Positions 19,001 through 25,994 of a stretch of DNA of 35,033 bases are shown piece after piece. The position numbers and the translations under genes were made by a program. The notes beneath the pieces were generated by a model. That model had not been told where the DNA came from. It saw only the letters and a list, made by a program, of their open reading frames with translations, and made no database searches. The stretch is from the NCBI GenBank assembly GCA_937924905.1, contig CALDUK010000046.1, positions 1-35,033 of the forward strand. The letters run 5' to 3'. The stretch comes from an uncultured Paracoccaceae bacterium. Its GTDB lineage: Bacteria; Pseudomonadota; Alphaproteobacteria; Rhodobacterales; Rhodobacteraceae. Position 1 is the stretch's first letter; each line of letters starts with the position of its first letter.

Positions 19001-19314
19001 GCCTGAACCTGCTGCAATCCATAGGACCAATACGGCACGCCGCCGATCAGGCGGATCAAAACCGCTTTTGCATGTTGCAACGTCTGTTCAACATAGGTGT
19101 CTACCGAAACCGGGTGTTTCAGCGCGGCCAGGTTCGCCAACCGCAAAGACGGCAAAGGGCGCCCCCCGCGTTTGGCCCGGTGCCAGCCCGCCGCGAAAGC
19201 CGACAGGTCACTGTCCGAAAACGAAAGCACCACGAGATCAGCAGGCGATTGCTGCAAGTCAATCGGCGTTTCGGCTTCTTCCAACCCGTGGCTTTCGCGG
19301 AAGACAACGTGCAT
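16012..19314 (-). CDS. cobN: Cobaltochelatase large subunit CobN
   Basis: Corrin-binding subunit of the ATP-dependent CobNST chelatase, which inserts Co(II) into hydrogenobyrinate a,c-diamide. 1100 residues, somewhat short for CobN (about 1080-1275) but spanning the family. [28 protein letters not shown] lies near the middle. [25 protein letters not shown] and [17 protein letters not shown] lie in the C-terminal third. It starts six bases after the cobW stop, and its stop overlaps the cobG start. The AAA+ partners CobS and CobT are not in this window. Confidence 0.95.
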   Translation of the reverse strand: [1100 protein letters not shown]

Positions 19315-19320
19315 GCGTCG

Positions 19321-20379
19321 CTACTCGGCCGCGGCGGTCGTGGCCGGGATCAGAACCTCGTGAATGCTGGCCGCCTTCACATCGTCATGTTCGCCAATAA
19401 CCACCAAATGCCCCTGGCGCGCCTCATCCGGCGCCCAGGGCCGGTCGTATTGATGGCGCACCCGCCCGCCAACCGCCTGCACCAGCAACCGCATCGGCTT
19501 ACCGGCCACCGCGACATAGCCCTTGACGCGCAGAATGTTCCGCGTGCGCGCCAGATGTTCAATCCGCGCGACCAGCTCGCCCGGTGAACTTACCTCAGGC
19601 ATCGCCACGACGATCGTTTCAAAGTCGTCGTGATCATGGTCATGCGGCCCGTCATGGTGCGACGGGCGTGCATTCAGATCGTCTTCCGCCGCAGCACCCA
19701 GCCCCAGAATAACCCGCGCATCCACTGCGCCCTCGGCCACTTCGATCATCGGCAAGGGCCTTGGCGCTTCGGCCGCAATAAGAGCGCGCGCTTTCTCGAC
19801 GCCCTCTGGCCCCGCCAAATCGGGTTTGGTCAGCAAAATCACATCGGCGCAGGAAATCTGATCTTCAAACACCTCGGACAAAGGCGTCTCGTGATCCAGA
19901 CTGTCATCTGCCAACCGTTGCGCATCGACGGCCGCCACATCGGGCGCGAACCGCCCCGCCGCCACCGCTTCGGCATCGGCCAGCGCGATCACGCCGTCCA
20001 CGGTCACCCGGCTGCGGATGGCGGGCCAGTCAAAGGCTTTCAACAAGGGTTTCGGCAAAGCCAGACCACTGGTTTCAATCAAAATGTGGTCCGGCAACGG
20101 ATCAAGCTGCATCAACGCCTCGATGGTCGGGATGAAATCATCCGCCACCGTGCAGCAAATACAGCCGTTGGCCAGTTCAACGATGTTCTCGGCCGGACAA
20201 TCCGGGATCGCACAGCTTTTCAGAATCTCGCCATCAACGCCGACATCGCCAAACTCATTCACGATCACCGCAAGCCGCCGTCCGGCGGTCGTCTCGATCA
20301 GGTGACGGATCAGCGTCGTTTTCCCCGAGCCGAGGAACCCAGTGACAACCGTGACAGGGATTTTTGCAAGATCACTCAT
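19321..20379 (-). CDS. cobW: CobW, G3E-family GTPase, cobalt chaperone
   Basis: GTPase of the COG0523 group; CobW is known to deliver Co(II) for aerobic B12 synthesis. 352 residues. Walker A GFLGSGKTT is at residues 14-22. The metal-binding CICC motif is at residues 73-76 and the guanine-specificity motif is TKPD. A His/Asp-rich linker (HHDGPHDHDHDD) lies before the C-terminal CobW domain. The ATG at 20379 overlaps the stop of the DUF1636 gene by eight bases. The frame is open upstream to about 20586, but that lies inside DUF1636. Position under the riboswitch and beside cobN fits the chaperone role. Confidence 0.95.
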   Translation of the reverse strand: MSDLAKIPVTVVTGFLGSGKTTLIRHLIETTAGRRLAVIVNEFGDVGVDGEILKSCAIPDCPAENIVELANGCICCTVADDFIPTIEALMQLDPLPDHILIETSGLALPKPLLKAFDWPAIRSRVTVDGVIALADAEAVAAGRFAPDVAAVDAQRLADDSLDHETPLSEVFEDQISCADVILLTKPDLAGPEGVEKARALIAAEAPRPLPMIEVAEGAVDARVILGLGAAAEDDLNARPSHHDGPHDHDHDDFETIVVAMPEVSSPGELVARIEHLARTRNILRVKGYVAVAGKPMRLLVQAVGGRVRHQYDRPWAPDEARQGHLVVIGEHDDVKAASIHEVLIPATTAAAE

Positions 20380-20743
20380 TTGAAATCTCCAAAGGGGGAA
20401 TGCGCGCGATACAGTTTTTGCGGAAATGCTCGGGCCGTTCGCGCCAGGGCACCAGACCATCCGCCGTTGCGGCATAACGCGCAACACCGTCGGCCACCAA
20501 ACCGGCGGCATCTTCGCCCAGATTGCCATACACATAAGTCCAGCGCGCCGCACCGCCGCGCAGCACAATCGAACAGCCGTGATCACAGTTTGACAAACAC
20601 TCGACCGGTTTCAAAGTCACCGCATCGGGCAAATCTTCTTGCGACAACGCCGCGTGCAACTGCAATCCGGGGCGGACAGCGTCAGGGTTCATGCCCGGGC
20701 GCTTGCAGGTGGTGCAGATCAACAACTCGACAGGCTCGGACAT
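20372..20743 (-). CDS. DUF1636 cysteine-rich protein, first gene of the riboswitch transcript
   Basis: 123 residues of the DUF1636 family, of unknown function and often next to cobW. It looks like a small thioredoxin-fold ferredoxin-like protein. Cysteines are C10 and C13 (ICTTCKRPG), C49, C53 and C57 (ECLSNCDHGC) and C111. The C-x2-C and C-x3-C-x3-C pattern suggests a bound metal or Fe-S cluster. The ATG at 20743 has GGAG about eight bases upstream; an upstream in-frame ATG at 20812 lies closer to the riboswitch and is unlikely. Its place as first gene after the riboswitch and its overlap with cobW suggest a role in cobalt handling or in CobN/CobW function; this is inference. Confidence 0.85.
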   Translation of the reverse strand: MSEPVELLICTTCKRPGMNPDAVRPGLQLHAALSQEDLPDAVTLKPVECLSNCDHGCSIVLRGGAARWTYVYGNLGEDAAGLVADGVARYAATADGLVPWRERPEHFRKNCIARIPPLEISNE

Positions 20744-20782
20744 ATTCCACTCCAAATCAGAACAGGGGGCGCGAGTGGACGG

Positions 20783-20821
20783 CTTGCCAAGCAAGGCCCG
20801 CTCCCGGAACACCCCGTCCGG
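20783..20821 (-). promoter_or_regulatory. Two small hairpins in the leader between riboswitch and DUF1636
   Basis: On the minus strand, CCGGA pairs with TCCGG (20804-20821) and CTTGC pairs with GCAAG around a three-base loop (20783-20795). They lie between the B12 box and the DUF1636 start. There is no U-tract, so a classic intrinsic terminator is not evident; they could be part of the expression platform. The call is weak. Confidence 0.3.
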
Positions 20822-20829
20822 TGACGTTA

Positions 20830-21010
20830 CACATAGCTGGCAGGTCTCCCGGCTTGCGGATGGTATCAGGACGCTCCGGCCTTCCCGGGCCTGTGGCCCA
20901 GTGGCGTTTCGGTGTCCCTCTCCGCTTACGGTCGCGGGGGCGGCTGCGTTTTCGACGTGACTGTCACGCCGATTTGCATTCCCTTTTCACCTGAGTACAC
21001 AGGCACCAGC
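20830..21010 (-). ncRNA. Cobalamin (adenosylcobalamin) riboswitch
   Basis: Read on the minus strand, the conserved pieces occur in order. GGGAA is near 20985, and the GCCGCCCCCGC...GTAAGCGG arm at about 20922-20944. GCCACTG is at 20899-20905 and the GGGAAGG element near 20883-20889. The B12 box AGCCGGGAGACCTGCC ends near 20839. A possible closing stem pairs GCTGG (21006-21010) with CCAGC (20836-20840), and CAGGT (20989-20993) can pair with ACCTG in the B12 box. It lies upstream of DUF1636-cobW-cobN and is expected to shut these off when cobalamin is abundant. Exact ends are approximate. Confidence 0.95.
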
Positions 21011-21019
21011 ACTTGGCGG

Positions 21020-21048
21020 AAACTCTGCCATCGCAGCCCCCAAGTCAA
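21020..21048 (-). promoter_or_regulatory. Candidate promoter for the riboswitch transcript
   Basis: On the minus strand a TTGACT box (21043-21048) is followed after 17 bases by GAGTTT (21020-21025). The -35 match is good and the -10 is poor. Transcription from here would begin near 21013, just before the proposed outer stem of the riboswitch, which makes the position attractive. It lies in the leader of cobO on the other strand. Confidence 0.3.
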
Positions 21049-21066
21049 GACAACGAGGACGACGAC

Positions 21067-21675
21067 ATGAGCGACGAAAACGACCGCCACCGCGAGAAGA
21101 TGCAAAAGATCAAGTCGGCCCGCGACAAGATGATGGAAACCAAGACCGACGAAAAGGGTCTGATCATCGTTCACACCGGCCCTGGCAAGGGCAAGTCGTC
21201 ATCCGCCTTCGGAATGCTGACGCGCTGCATCACCCACAATATGCAAGCCGCTGTTGTTCAGTTCATCAAAGGCACATGGGCAACAGGCGAACGCGACTTT
21301 TTCACCCAGCGCTTTCCTGACGAAGTAACCTGGGTCACCAGCGGCGAAGGCTTTACCTGGGAAACGCAGGACAAGGAAAAAGACATCGCCGCCGCACAGG
21401 CCGGTTGGGAAAAAGCCAAGGCGTTCATTCGCGACCCCGCCTACAAATTTGTGCTGCTCGACGAAATCAACATCGCGCTGCGCTATGACTACCTGAATAT
21501 TGACGAAGTGGTTGATTTTCTGCTGACCGAAAAGCCCGATATGACCCATGTTGTCCTGACCGGGCGCAATGCCAAGGATGAACTGATCGAAGCGGCTGAT
21601 CTTGTCACGGAAATGGCGCTGCTCAAACATCCGTTCCGCGATGGCATCAAGGCCCAGGCGGGCGTCGAATTCTGA
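21067..21675 (+). CDS. cobO: Corrinoid adenosyltransferase (cob(I)yrinate a,c-diamide)
   Basis: Transfers the 5'-deoxyadenosyl group from ATP to reduced corrinoid, forming the Co-C bond. 202 residues of the CobO/CobA/BtuR type. The P-loop GPGKGKSS is at residues 38-45, with VVQFIKGTWATGE, LLDEINIALRYDYL and VVLTGRNAKDELIEAADLVTEM further on. The ATG at 21067 has GAGG nine bases upstream; the frame continues to a TTG at 21013, but the added residues are acidic and unlike the family start. It is divergent from the riboswitch transcript. The metallophosphoesterase gene begins five bases after its stop. Confidence 0.95.
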   Translation: MSDENDRHREKMQKIKSARDKMMETKTDEKGLIIVHTGPGKGKSSSAFGMLTRCITHNMQAAVVQFIKGTWATGERDFFTQRFPDEVTWVTSGEGFTWETQDKEKDIAAAQAGWEKAKAFIRDPAYKFVLLDEINIALRYDYLNIDEVVDFLLTEKPDMTHVVLTGRNAKDELIEAADLVTEMALLKHPFRDGIKAQAGVEF

Positions 21676-21680
21676 TCGCC

Positions 21681-22481
21681 ATGCCAAACCCTGAACAGGT
21701 CACACGGTACACCATTCACCCGGCCCGCGATGTCCGCGCGCCAAGGATGACGGTTGCGCTTGTCTCCGACATTCACGCCTCCAACCCCAGCATGTCGGAA
21801 ACGCGTCTGGGTCGCCTTGTGGCTCAGGTCAATGCGCTTGGCGCAGACCTTATCCTGCTGTTGGGCGACTATGCGGGCCATGTGAAACTTGGCCGTGATC
21901 TGCCGCCCGATGTGGTTCTGCCCCGGCTTCAGCACCTTGCGGCCCCGCTGGGGGTCCATGCCGTGTTTGGAAATCACGACTGGCGCGATGACCCCGCGGC
22001 ACAGAAAGCGGGCACGCCGACCTTTTGGCACCGGGCCTTTCAGGCCCACGGCATCCCGACCTATTCCAACACCCACAGCCGGATTGAGACCGACCGGGGC
22101 GCGTTCCAGCTTGCGGGCCTCGAATCGCAACAGGCCAAGGGCCGCCAAACCAAGACCGGCCCTATGGGCTATGACGACTGGCCCGCACTTGCGGCAAACC
22201 TTGACCCGGATGTCTTCACCCTTTTGATGGCACATGAACCCGACATCTTCCCCGACCTGCCCGACTGGGTGGACCTTACCGTGTCGGGCCATACCCATGG
22301 CGGCCAGATTGCGCCGTTCGGGCGCGCTCTCTATGTGCCGTCGCGCCATGGCACCAGATACGCCTATGGGCATTTTCAATCCGGGCAAAAGCAACTGGTC
22401 GTCTCGGCCGGGCTTGGCTATTCGGGCCCACCCATCCGCATCGGACGCCCCCCTGAGATCGTGTTGCTGGACATCGTATGA
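21681..22481 (+). CDS. Calcineurin-like metallophosphoesterase inside the cobalamin operon
   Basis: 266-residue binuclear metallophosphoesterase with all metal motifs: D30 and H32 (SDIH), D63 (GDY), N98 and H99 (GNHD), H185 (AHEPD), H204 and H206 (GHTHGGQ). It resembles the YkuE/YaeI/LpxG group but lacks an N-terminal membrane anchor, so it is probably cytosolic. It follows cobO by five bases, and its stop overlaps the cobQ start in ATGA, so it is co-translated with two B12 enzymes. The substrate is unknown. A phosphatase of the nucleotide-loop pathway is possible, but a histidine phosphatase for that step is encoded nearby. A lipid or nucleotide substrate cannot be excluded. Confidence 0.9.
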   Translation: MPNPEQVTRYTIHPARDVRAPRMTVALVSDIHASNPSMSETRLGRLVAQVNALGADLILLLGDYAGHVKLGRDLPPDVVLPRLQHLAAPLGVHAVFGNHDWRDDPAAQKAGTPTFWHRAFQAHGIPTYSNTHSRIETDRGAFQLAGLESQQAKGRQTKTGPMGYDDWPALAANLDPDVFTLLMAHEPDIFPDLPDWVDLTVSGHTHGGQIAPFGRALYVPSRHGTRYAYGHFQSGQKQLVVSAGLGYSGPPIRIGRPPEIVLLDIV

Positions 22482-23923
22482 CCCGCGCCGTGATGATCCA
22501 GGGCACCGGCTCGAATGTGGGCAAATCCATCCTTGTTGCGGGCCTGCTTCGCGCTGCCCGCAACCGCGGTTTATCGGTCGCACCGTTCAAACCGCAAAAC
22601 ATGTCAAACAACGCCGCCGTTACGGTGGATCAGGGCGAAATCGGTCGCGCACAGGCGCTTCAGGCGCTGGCCGCAGGTCTTGCGCCGCACACCGACATGA
22701 ACCCGGTTTTGTTGAAACCCGAAACTGAAACCGGCGCGCAGGTTATCGTTCAGGGCAAACGCCTGACCACTGTCAAAGCCCGCGACTATGCCAAACTGAA
22801 ACCCCAACTGATGGGCCATGTGCTGGATAGTTTCGAACGCCTGAAAGCCGCCCATGATCTGGTGATCGTCGAAGGTGCCGGCTCCCCGGCCGAGGTAAAT
22901 CTTCGCCTCGGCGACATTGCCAATATGGGCTTTGCCACCGCCGCCAATGTGCCCGTCATTCTGGCCGGTGACATCGACCGGGGCGGCGTCATCGCCCAGA
23001 TCATCGGCACACAGGCAGTTATCGACCCCGCCGACGCGCAACAGATCAAAGGGTTTCTCATCAACAAATTCCGGGGCGATCCCACGCTGTTCGACGATGG
23101 GTTTCGCCTGATCGAAGACCGCACCGGCTGGCCAGGGTTTGGCACGGTCCCATGGTTCGCCGACGCATGGCGGCTGCCTGCCGAAGACGCGCTCGATATC
23201 CGCGAAAGCAAAGGCGACGGCCTGCACATCGTCTGTCTTTGCTTCAGCCGCATGGCCAATTTTGACGACATGGACCCGCTTGCGCAGGAACCGGGTGTAC
23301 GCCTGACAATGCTGCGTACAGGCCAGGCCATTCCGGGCGACGCCGATCTTGTGATCCTGCCCGGCAGCAAATCCACACGCGGCGATCTGGACGTTCTGCG
23401 CGCTCAGGGCTGGGACATCGACCTGCGCGCCCATCACCGCCGGGGCGGGCATATTCTGGGGCTTTGCGGCGGGTATCAAATGCTGGGCGCGCGCATCTCG
23501 GACCCGGACGGCATCGAAGGCGCGCCCGGCGACACCCCCGGTCTGGGCTTTCTGAACGTCAACACCACCATGACCCCGGACAAGCGCCTGACCGAAGTAT
23601 CGGCCCGCCACGCCGCCACCGATATCGCCTTCCGGGGGTACGAAATCCACATCGGCCGAACCAACGGCCCTGACTGCGCCCGCCCCTTCGCCTTTGTCGG
23701 CGCCGCGCCCGAAGGCGCAGAAAGCGCCGATGGCACAGTTCGGGGAAGCTATCTGCACGGCATGTTCCGCGACGACGCCTTCCGTCACGCGTTTCTCGCC
23801 ACCCTGGGCGGAACAGCCAGCACACTCAGCTATAATGCAACGGTCGAAACCACGCTCGACGCGCTGGCGCAGCACCTTGAAACCCATCTCGACATCGGCG
23901 CATTGCTGGCCGTCGCCCTCTGA
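22478..23923 (+). CDS. cobQ: Cobyric acid synthase (adenosylcobyrate synthase)
   Basis: Glutamine- and ATP-dependent amidation of the b, d, e and g side chains of adenosylcobyrinate a,c-diamide. The 481-residue length is normal. The N-terminal ATPase half begins [13 protein letters not shown], with the P-loop at about residues 8-16, and includes [13 protein letters not shown] and [14 protein letters not shown]. The C-terminal glutamine amidotransferase has the nucleophile in [11 protein letters not shown] and a histidine in SYLHGMF. The ATG overlaps the phosphoesterase stop. The gene ends tail to tail with cobD, six bases apart. Confidence 0.96.
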   Translation: MTRAVMIQGTGSNVGKSILVAGLLRAARNRGLSVAPFKPQNMSNNAAVTVDQGEIGRAQALQALAAGLAPHTDMNPVLLKPETETGAQVIVQGKRLTTVKARDYAKLKPQLMGHVLDSFERLKAAHDLVIVEGAGSPAEVNLRLGDIANMGFATAANVPVILAGDIDRGGVIAQIIGTQAVIDPADAQQIKGFLINKFRGDPTLFDDGFRLIEDRTGWPGFGTVPWFADAWRLPAEDALDIRESKGDGLHIVCLCFSRMANFDDMDPLAQEPGVRLTMLRTGQAIPGDADLVILPGSKSTRGDLDVLRAQGWDIDLRAHHRRGGHILGLCGGYQMLGARISDPDGIEGAPGDTPGLGFLNVNTTMTPDKRLTEVSARHAATDIAFRGYEIHIGRTNGPDCARPFAFVGAAPEGAESADGTVRGSYLHGMFRDDAFRHAFLATLGGTASTLSYNATVETTLDALAQHLETHLDIGALLAVAL

Positions 23924-23929
23924 GCGCTG

Positions 23930-24868
23930 CTAGACCACCCAGGCCAGCAACAACAGCACCGCAAACAATCCGACCATCCGCCGATACAAACGCAAGGCGC
24001 GCAAAATATCCGACGCATCGGGGTCACCCGCGACCGGGTTCAGCCACGCGTCGTCTGTTGTCACCCCGTCATAGACCCGTGGCCCCGACAACCGAACCGC
24101 CAAAGCTCCCGCCATCGCGGCCTCGGGCCAGCCCGCATTGGGCGACCGATGCTGGCGCGCATCGCGCCGCATCGTGCGAAACGCCGGGCCCCGCACCCCC
24201 CGGGCCACCGCCACAAACAACACCCCCGTCAAACGCGCAGGCACCAGATTGGCAAGATCATCCAACCGCGCCGCCGCCCAGCCAAAGGCCAGATAGCGCG
24301 CGTTCCGATAGCCAATCATCGAATCCAGCGTGTTGATCCCCTTATAGGCCACAATTCCCGGCAATCCGAAAATCGCCCCCCAAAACAAAGGCGCGACCAC
24401 ACCATCGGATGCATTCTCGGCCAGACTTTCAATCGCGGCGCGCGATATCGCGGGCGCATCCATTCCCTTGGGCGTTCGTCCGACAATCATCGACACCGCA
24501 CCGCGTGCACCGTCCAGATCGCCCTTGGCCAGAGGCGCGGCAACGCGTGCCACATGCGCATGCAAAGACCGCGCCGCAACCAGCGGCCAGGCCAAAACAC
24601 CCAAAACCACCGTGCCAAGCCATCCATCGGGCAAAGTGGCCTGCACCGCCCAGCCGACCGCGCTTAGCCCCGCAACGACAAGCCCCGTCAGCCCAACACC
24701 GGCCCAGCGCCGCTGCCGCTCGGGGCCGGTGTTCCACACCCGCTCGCCCCAGCTGATTGCCCGGCCAATCCAGGACACCGGATGCCCGACCCGGCGATAG
24801 AGCGCATCCGGCCAGCCAATCACACAATCGATCAGCAGCGCCAGAACCATAGCCCCGGCAAAACTCAC
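23930..24868 (-). CDS. cobD: Adenosylcobinamide-phosphate synthase (CobD/CbiB)
   Basis: Inner-membrane protein that attaches the aminopropanol phosphate arm to adenosylcobyric acid. 312 residues with several hydrophobic segments (about 5-15, 50-72, 75-95, 160-180 and the C-terminal 20). Landmarks are GWPDALYRRVGHPVSWIGR, AISRAAIESLAENASDGVVAPLFW and YKGINTLDSMIGYRN. The GTG at 24868 is preferred because it forms a four-base GTGA overlap with the upstream phosphatase and gives the usual N-terminal length; an ATG at 24850 is the alternative. Confidence 0.93.
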   Translation of the reverse strand: MSFAGAMVLALLIDCVIGWPDALYRRVGHPVSWIGRAISWGERVWNTGPERQRRWAGVGLTGLVVAGLSAVGWAVQATLPDGWLGTVVLGVLAWPLVAARSLHAHVARVAAPLAKGDLDGARGAVSMIVGRTPKGMDAPAISRAAIESLAENASDGVVAPLFWGAIFGLPGIVAYKGINTLDSMIGYRNARYLAFGWAAARLDDLANLVPARLTGVLFVAVARGVRGPAFRTMRRDARQHRSPNAGWPEAAMAGALAVRLSGPRVYDGVTTDDAWLNPVAGDPDASDILRALRLYRRMVGLFAVLLLLAWVV

Positions 24869-25452
24869 ACCAACACCTCGTTGACCGCGCGAATGGCCAG
24901 ACCGCCACCGGGAAAACAACGCAAACGCGTCGCCGCCAAATGCGGCACCTCAAACGCCAAAGCGCCCGGCACATCCCCCAAGGCCAACGCCAAAGCCGCG
25001 CGCGCTGTGCCTGCATGGGCGACAATCACAACCGGCCCGCCCAGGTCACAGGCTCGCGCGGCGCACGCCACCAAGGCAGGCGTCACACGCGCAACCATCG
25101 CGGCAAAGCTTTCGCCCCCCTCAGCCGCCAGATCGGCCAAGGCACGTTTTTCCAAATCTCCGACATCCGGCAAACTGGCCAAGGGCTTGCCGTCCCAGAC
25201 ACCAAAATCCTGTTCCCAAAGCCGCGCGTCTTCCCGTGCCACGCAGGCCCCGAACAACCCCGCCGCCGTCTGGCGCGCCCGCACAGCCGGGCTGACCCAC
25301 AATTCAGATGGTGACAACGCCACGGGCGCAGGCGTCGCGGACAGCGCCACATCGGTGCGCCCGTTCAGGCAATCAGACCGCAGGGTCGTCCCATGCCGGA
25401 TCAAAATCAGTTCCGCTTTCTGTTGCACCGCCGCCAGCCGCTTTTCATTCAA
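24865..25452 (-). CDS. Histidine phosphatase, probable alpha-ribazole/adenosylcobalamin-phosphate phosphatase
   Basis: 195-residue member of the histidine phosphatase (phosphoglycerate mutase) superfamily. The phosphohistidine is H20 in LIRHGTT, with SPAVRARQTA, EQDFGVWDGK and a second histidine in VIVAHAGTARAAL. The overlap with cobD and the divergent cobP only 26 bases away argue for the CobC (Salmonella nomenclature) role: removing the phosphate of alpha-ribazole 5'-phosphate or of adenosylcobalamin 5'-phosphate. This is not the P. denitrificans CobC, which is a PLP enzyme. The function rests on context plus family. Confidence 0.85.
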   Translation of the reverse strand: MNEKRLAAVQQKAELILIRHGTTLRSDCLNGRTDVALSATPAPVALSPSELWVSPAVRARQTAAGLFGACVAREDARLWEQDFGVWDGKPLASLPDVGDLEKRALADLAAEGGESFAAMVARVTPALVACAARACDLGGPVVIVAHAGTARAALALALGDVPGALAFEVPHLAATRLRCFPGGGLAIRAVNEVLV

Positions 25453-25478
25453 TCGGTTATCTGATTTGTCACGGGGCC

Positions 25479-25994
25479 ATGGGAAAGTCGATACTCATCA
25501 CAGGCGGCGCACGCTCGGGCAAAAGCCGGATCGCCGAAGGCTGGGTGACCGCTGCGGGCGCGGCCCCGGTCTATATCGCCACCGCGCAGGCGTTTGACGA
25601 TGAAATGCAGGCGCGCATCGACGCCCATATCGCGCGGCGCGGCCCCGAATGGACAACCGTTCAGGACCCTCTCCACCTGCTGGACCGCCTGTCTGACACC
25701 GACGGAACAGGCCCCCGGCTGGTCGATTGCCTTACGCTTTGGCTGTCCAACTTGATGCACGACGATGCCGATTGGCACGGCCAGGCTCAGGCACTTGCCC
25801 AGGCCATCCCGCAACAACGCAGCGATGTTGTGTTCGTTACAAACGAAGTCGGCCAAGGCATCGTCCCCGAAAACAAGCTGGCCCGCGCCTTTCGCGACGC
25901 ACAAGGCCAACTCAATCAGATCATTGCCGCCGCCGTCGACGAGGTCTATCTCGCCGTTGCCGGTTATCCACTAAAGGTCAAACCCAATGCATAA
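25479..25994 (+). CDS. cobP: Adenosylcobinamide kinase / adenosylcobinamide-phosphate guanylyltransferase
   Basis: Phosphorylates adenosylcobinamide and transfers GMP to give adenosylcobinamide-GDP (called CobU in Salmonella). 171 residues. The P-loop GGARSGKS is at residues 9-16. YIATAQAFDDEMQARIDAHIARRGPEW holds the histidine region that is guanylylated. VDCLTLWLSNL and FVTNEVGQGIVPENKLARAFRDAQG complete the signature. The frame is open upstream to 25308, but that part lies antisense in the phosphatase gene. The ATG at 25479 gives the normal N-terminus. Its stop overlaps the next start by eight bases. Confidence 0.95.
   Translation: MGKSILITGGARSGKSRIAEGWVTAAGAAPVYIATAQAFDDEMQARIDAHIARRGPEWTTVQDPLHLLDRLSDTDGTGPRLVDCLTLWLSNLMHDDADWHGQAQALAQAIPQQRSDVVFVTNEVGQGIVPENKLARAFRDAQGQLNQIIAAAVDEVYLAVAGYPLKVKPNA

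Noticed and set aside
19630..20994. Long open frame on the plus strand across cobW, DUF1636 and the riboswitch
   Set aside because: It is antisense to clearly recognisable genes, shows Arg/Pro/His-rich composition typical of a shadow frame in GC-rich DNA, and matches no family I know.
22604..23887. Long minus-strand open frame antisense to cobQ
   Set aside because: Shadow of cobQ codon usage; no domain motif and no ribosome site tied to a neighbouring gene.
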